Assembly (NCBI GenBank): GCA_002344785.1
Contig: DDUL01000008.1
Location: 444-52,673 of the forward strand
From: Bdellovibrionaceae bacterium UBA2339
GTDB taxonomy: Bacteria; Bdellovibrionota; Bdellovibrionia; Bdellovibrionales; JAMPXM01
Direction: 5' to 3'
Length of the DNA stretch: 52,230 bases
Position 1 is the first letter of the stretch. Every line of letters starts with the position of its first letter. A model generated the notes under the pieces. It did not search any database, had not been told where the DNA came from, and worked only from the letters and a program-made list of their open reading frames with translations. The position numbers were made by a program, and so were the translations under genes. Of this stretch, positions 51,079 through 52,230 are shown in pieces.

Positions 51079-52230
51079 ATGTCAGAAGTCATGACGCAGA
51101 TGCAGGCGCCTCCCGATTTGGCGCAAGCCACGCCCTTAATGAAACAATATTGGACAGTGAAGTCGGCCCATCCCGATAAGATTGTGCTGTTTCGAATGGG
51201 TGATTTTTTTGAGATGTTTCATCGCGATGCGGAGACCGCCGCGCCGGTGTTGGGAATCGCGCTGACGTTTCGAAATAAGAAGGCCAAAGATGAAACACCG
51301 ATGTGCGGTGTGCCTCATCATTCCGTCAGCGGCAGTATCAATAAACTTTTGGCCGCAGGTTTTAAAATCGCAATTTGCGATCAGCTCGAAGACCCCAAGC
51401 AGGCCAAGGGTTTGGTAAAGCGCGGGATCACGCGCGTGCTCACGCCCGGCATGGTCTTCGATCCGGAAAGTTTGGACGCGAGTGTCAGTCACTACTTGGC
51501 ATCTTGGGACCCCAAAGCTTCCGACGGCAGTGTCGCGTTTTTTGATGTGACAACTGGTGAGGGTTTTTATTTCTTGGGCCTGAATGCAAGTCAGGCGCAA
51601 GAAATGGCCGAGGCCTTGCGTGCCGTTGAGTGGGTGATGCCCGCTGTTTCTCAATCAGGTCAGTCGCCGGCTGAGCATGTTGTTGTTGCGGCTCAAAAAG
51701 CAGGCGCGACACTCACTTGGCACAGCAGTGTTGAATTGAAGTCCGCGGATGATGAGATTTTGTCCGAGCCGTCTTGGCTCAGATCCGCACCGAAGGCCGT
51801 GCAGCGATTGGTGAGTTATGCGGCACTTCAGTACTCGGCGCCAACGGCGCGTGAATGGCTACAAGCGCTGGCGCAGTTTGAGGCGCGTGAATTGAGCGGG
51901 CGACTGAGGCTTTCGCCCACGACGCTGCAGCATCTTGAGATATTTTCGACCTACAAGGGCGAGTCGCGAGGATCGCTCTTTCATGCGGTGGATCGCACGC
52001 GCACTTCGGCGGGCGCCCGATTGTTGCGAAGCTGGTTGCAGTTTCCTCTTTGCTCGCGAAACGAAATCGTCGCGCGGCAAGAGCGCGTGGCTTCTTGGCT
52101 GGCGCAGCCAGTGGGACTTGATGAGTTGCGATCGGCTTTGGGCGGAGTTGGCGATTTGCCACGGCGTCTGGCCAAGGCCACTGGACAGGGTCGAGGCCCA
52201 CGCGATCTCGCGAGCCTGCGAGCCAGTTTG
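51079..52230 (+). CDS. mutS: DNA mismatch repair protein MutS (5' part, cut by window end)
   Basis: Mismatch-recognition ATPase. The visible 384 residues cover the mismatch-binding domain with the Phe-x-Glu motif FRMGDFFEMF and TPMCGVPHHSV, the connector domain, and the start of the lever/core region (LEIFSTYKGESRGSLFHAVDRTRTSAGARLLRSWL). The ATPase domain lies beyond base 52230. ATG 51079 is used; an in-frame GTG at 51055 and ATG at 51091 are alternatives, none with a strong ribosome-binding site. Confidence 0.95.
   Translation, partial: MSEVMTQMQAPPDLAQATPLMKQYWTVKSAHPDKIVLFRMGDFFEMFHRDAETAAPVLGIALTFRNKKAKDETPMCGVPHHSVSGSINKLLAAGFKIAICDQLEDPKQAKGLVKRGITRVLTPGMVFDPESLDASVSHYLASWDPKASDGSVAFFDVTTGEGFYFLGLNASQAQEMAEALRAVEWVMPAVSQSGQSPAEHVVVAAQKAGATLTWHSSVELKSADDEILSEPSWLRSAPKAVQRLVSYAALQYSAPTAREWLQALAQFEARELSGRLRLSPTTLQHLEIFSTYKGESRGSLFHAVDRTRTSAGARLLRSWLQFPLCSRNEIVARQERVASWLAQPVGLDELRSALGGVGDLPRRLAKATGQGRGPRDLASLRASL

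Noticed and set aside
1..52230. Insertion sequences, phage or plasmid genes
   Set aside because: No transposase, integrase, terminase, replication-initiator or toxin-antitoxin reading frame was recognised on either strand.

Overview
The window reads as one continuous stretch of a bacterial chromosome. It is moderately G+C-rich and densely coded, with many ATGA/GTGA/TGATG start-stop overlaps. The cell is Gram-negative: there is an outer-membrane beta-barrel protein, several secreted proteins with signal peptides, and the murein-recycling ligase Mpl. Gene content (FtsH-CdaA-CdaR-GlmM-TsaE cluster, small-type PurS/PurQ/PurL, PilZ and cNMP-domain proteins, many secreted peptidases) suggests a lineage such as Bdellovibrionota or a related former deltaproteobacterium. 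That placement is inferred from content and style only. I saw no IS element, phage gene, CRISPR array or plasmid function, so this looks like core chromosome with lineage-specific genes mixed in.

Layout. 1-762: end of a tRNA-Gly gene and pgsA. 834-4766: secreted START-like protein, helical-repeat protein, a probable structured non-coding RNA (about 2448-2764), YceD, dienelactone hydrolase and a small pseudopilin-like protein. 4842-6983: a PqqD-like/M50-like/double cNMP-domain membrane protein. 7243-13702: PilZ protein, thioesterase, class II fructose-bisphosphatase (glpX), small zinc-ribbon, RatA-like and unknown genes, a small membrane protein converging on a secreted protein, then tilS. 14028-19561: ftsH, cdaA, cdaR, glmM, tsaE, joining membrane proteolysis, c-di-AMP synthesis, amino-sugar supply for the wall and t6A tRNA modification. 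19588-21804: large unknown protein with a Pro-rich and GGDS-repeat middle. 21937-28808: compact RNA-metabolism operon (cysteine desulfurase, mnmA, mtaB, rnc, era, der). 28812-31123: Na+-coupled SNF transporter and a beta-barrel protein. 31556-41217: purine operon purM-purN-(unknown FAD-type protein)-purB-purC-purS-purQ-purL-purF. 41198-46076: LD-carboxypeptidase, serine beta-lactamase-like protein, papain-like protease and mpl, a possible murein-turnover group. 46212-50995: secreted circularly permuted ATP-grasp-like protein, secreted Cys-containing protein, prolyl oligopeptidase. 51079-end: 5' part of mutS.

How the genes fit together. The cysteine desulfurase can supply persulfide sulfur to MnmA directly. 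CdaA, its regulator CdaR and GlmM form the conserved c-di-AMP/cell-wall unit. The pur operon covers most of IMP synthesis except purD, purE/K and purH. The places most likely to hold something undescribed are the RNA candidate at 2448-2764, the degenerate M50-like/cNMP protein, the exported ATP-grasp-like protein, the flavoprotein-like gene inside the pur operon, and the recurring 12-nt in-frame repeats in disordered segments of otherwise unrelated proteins.
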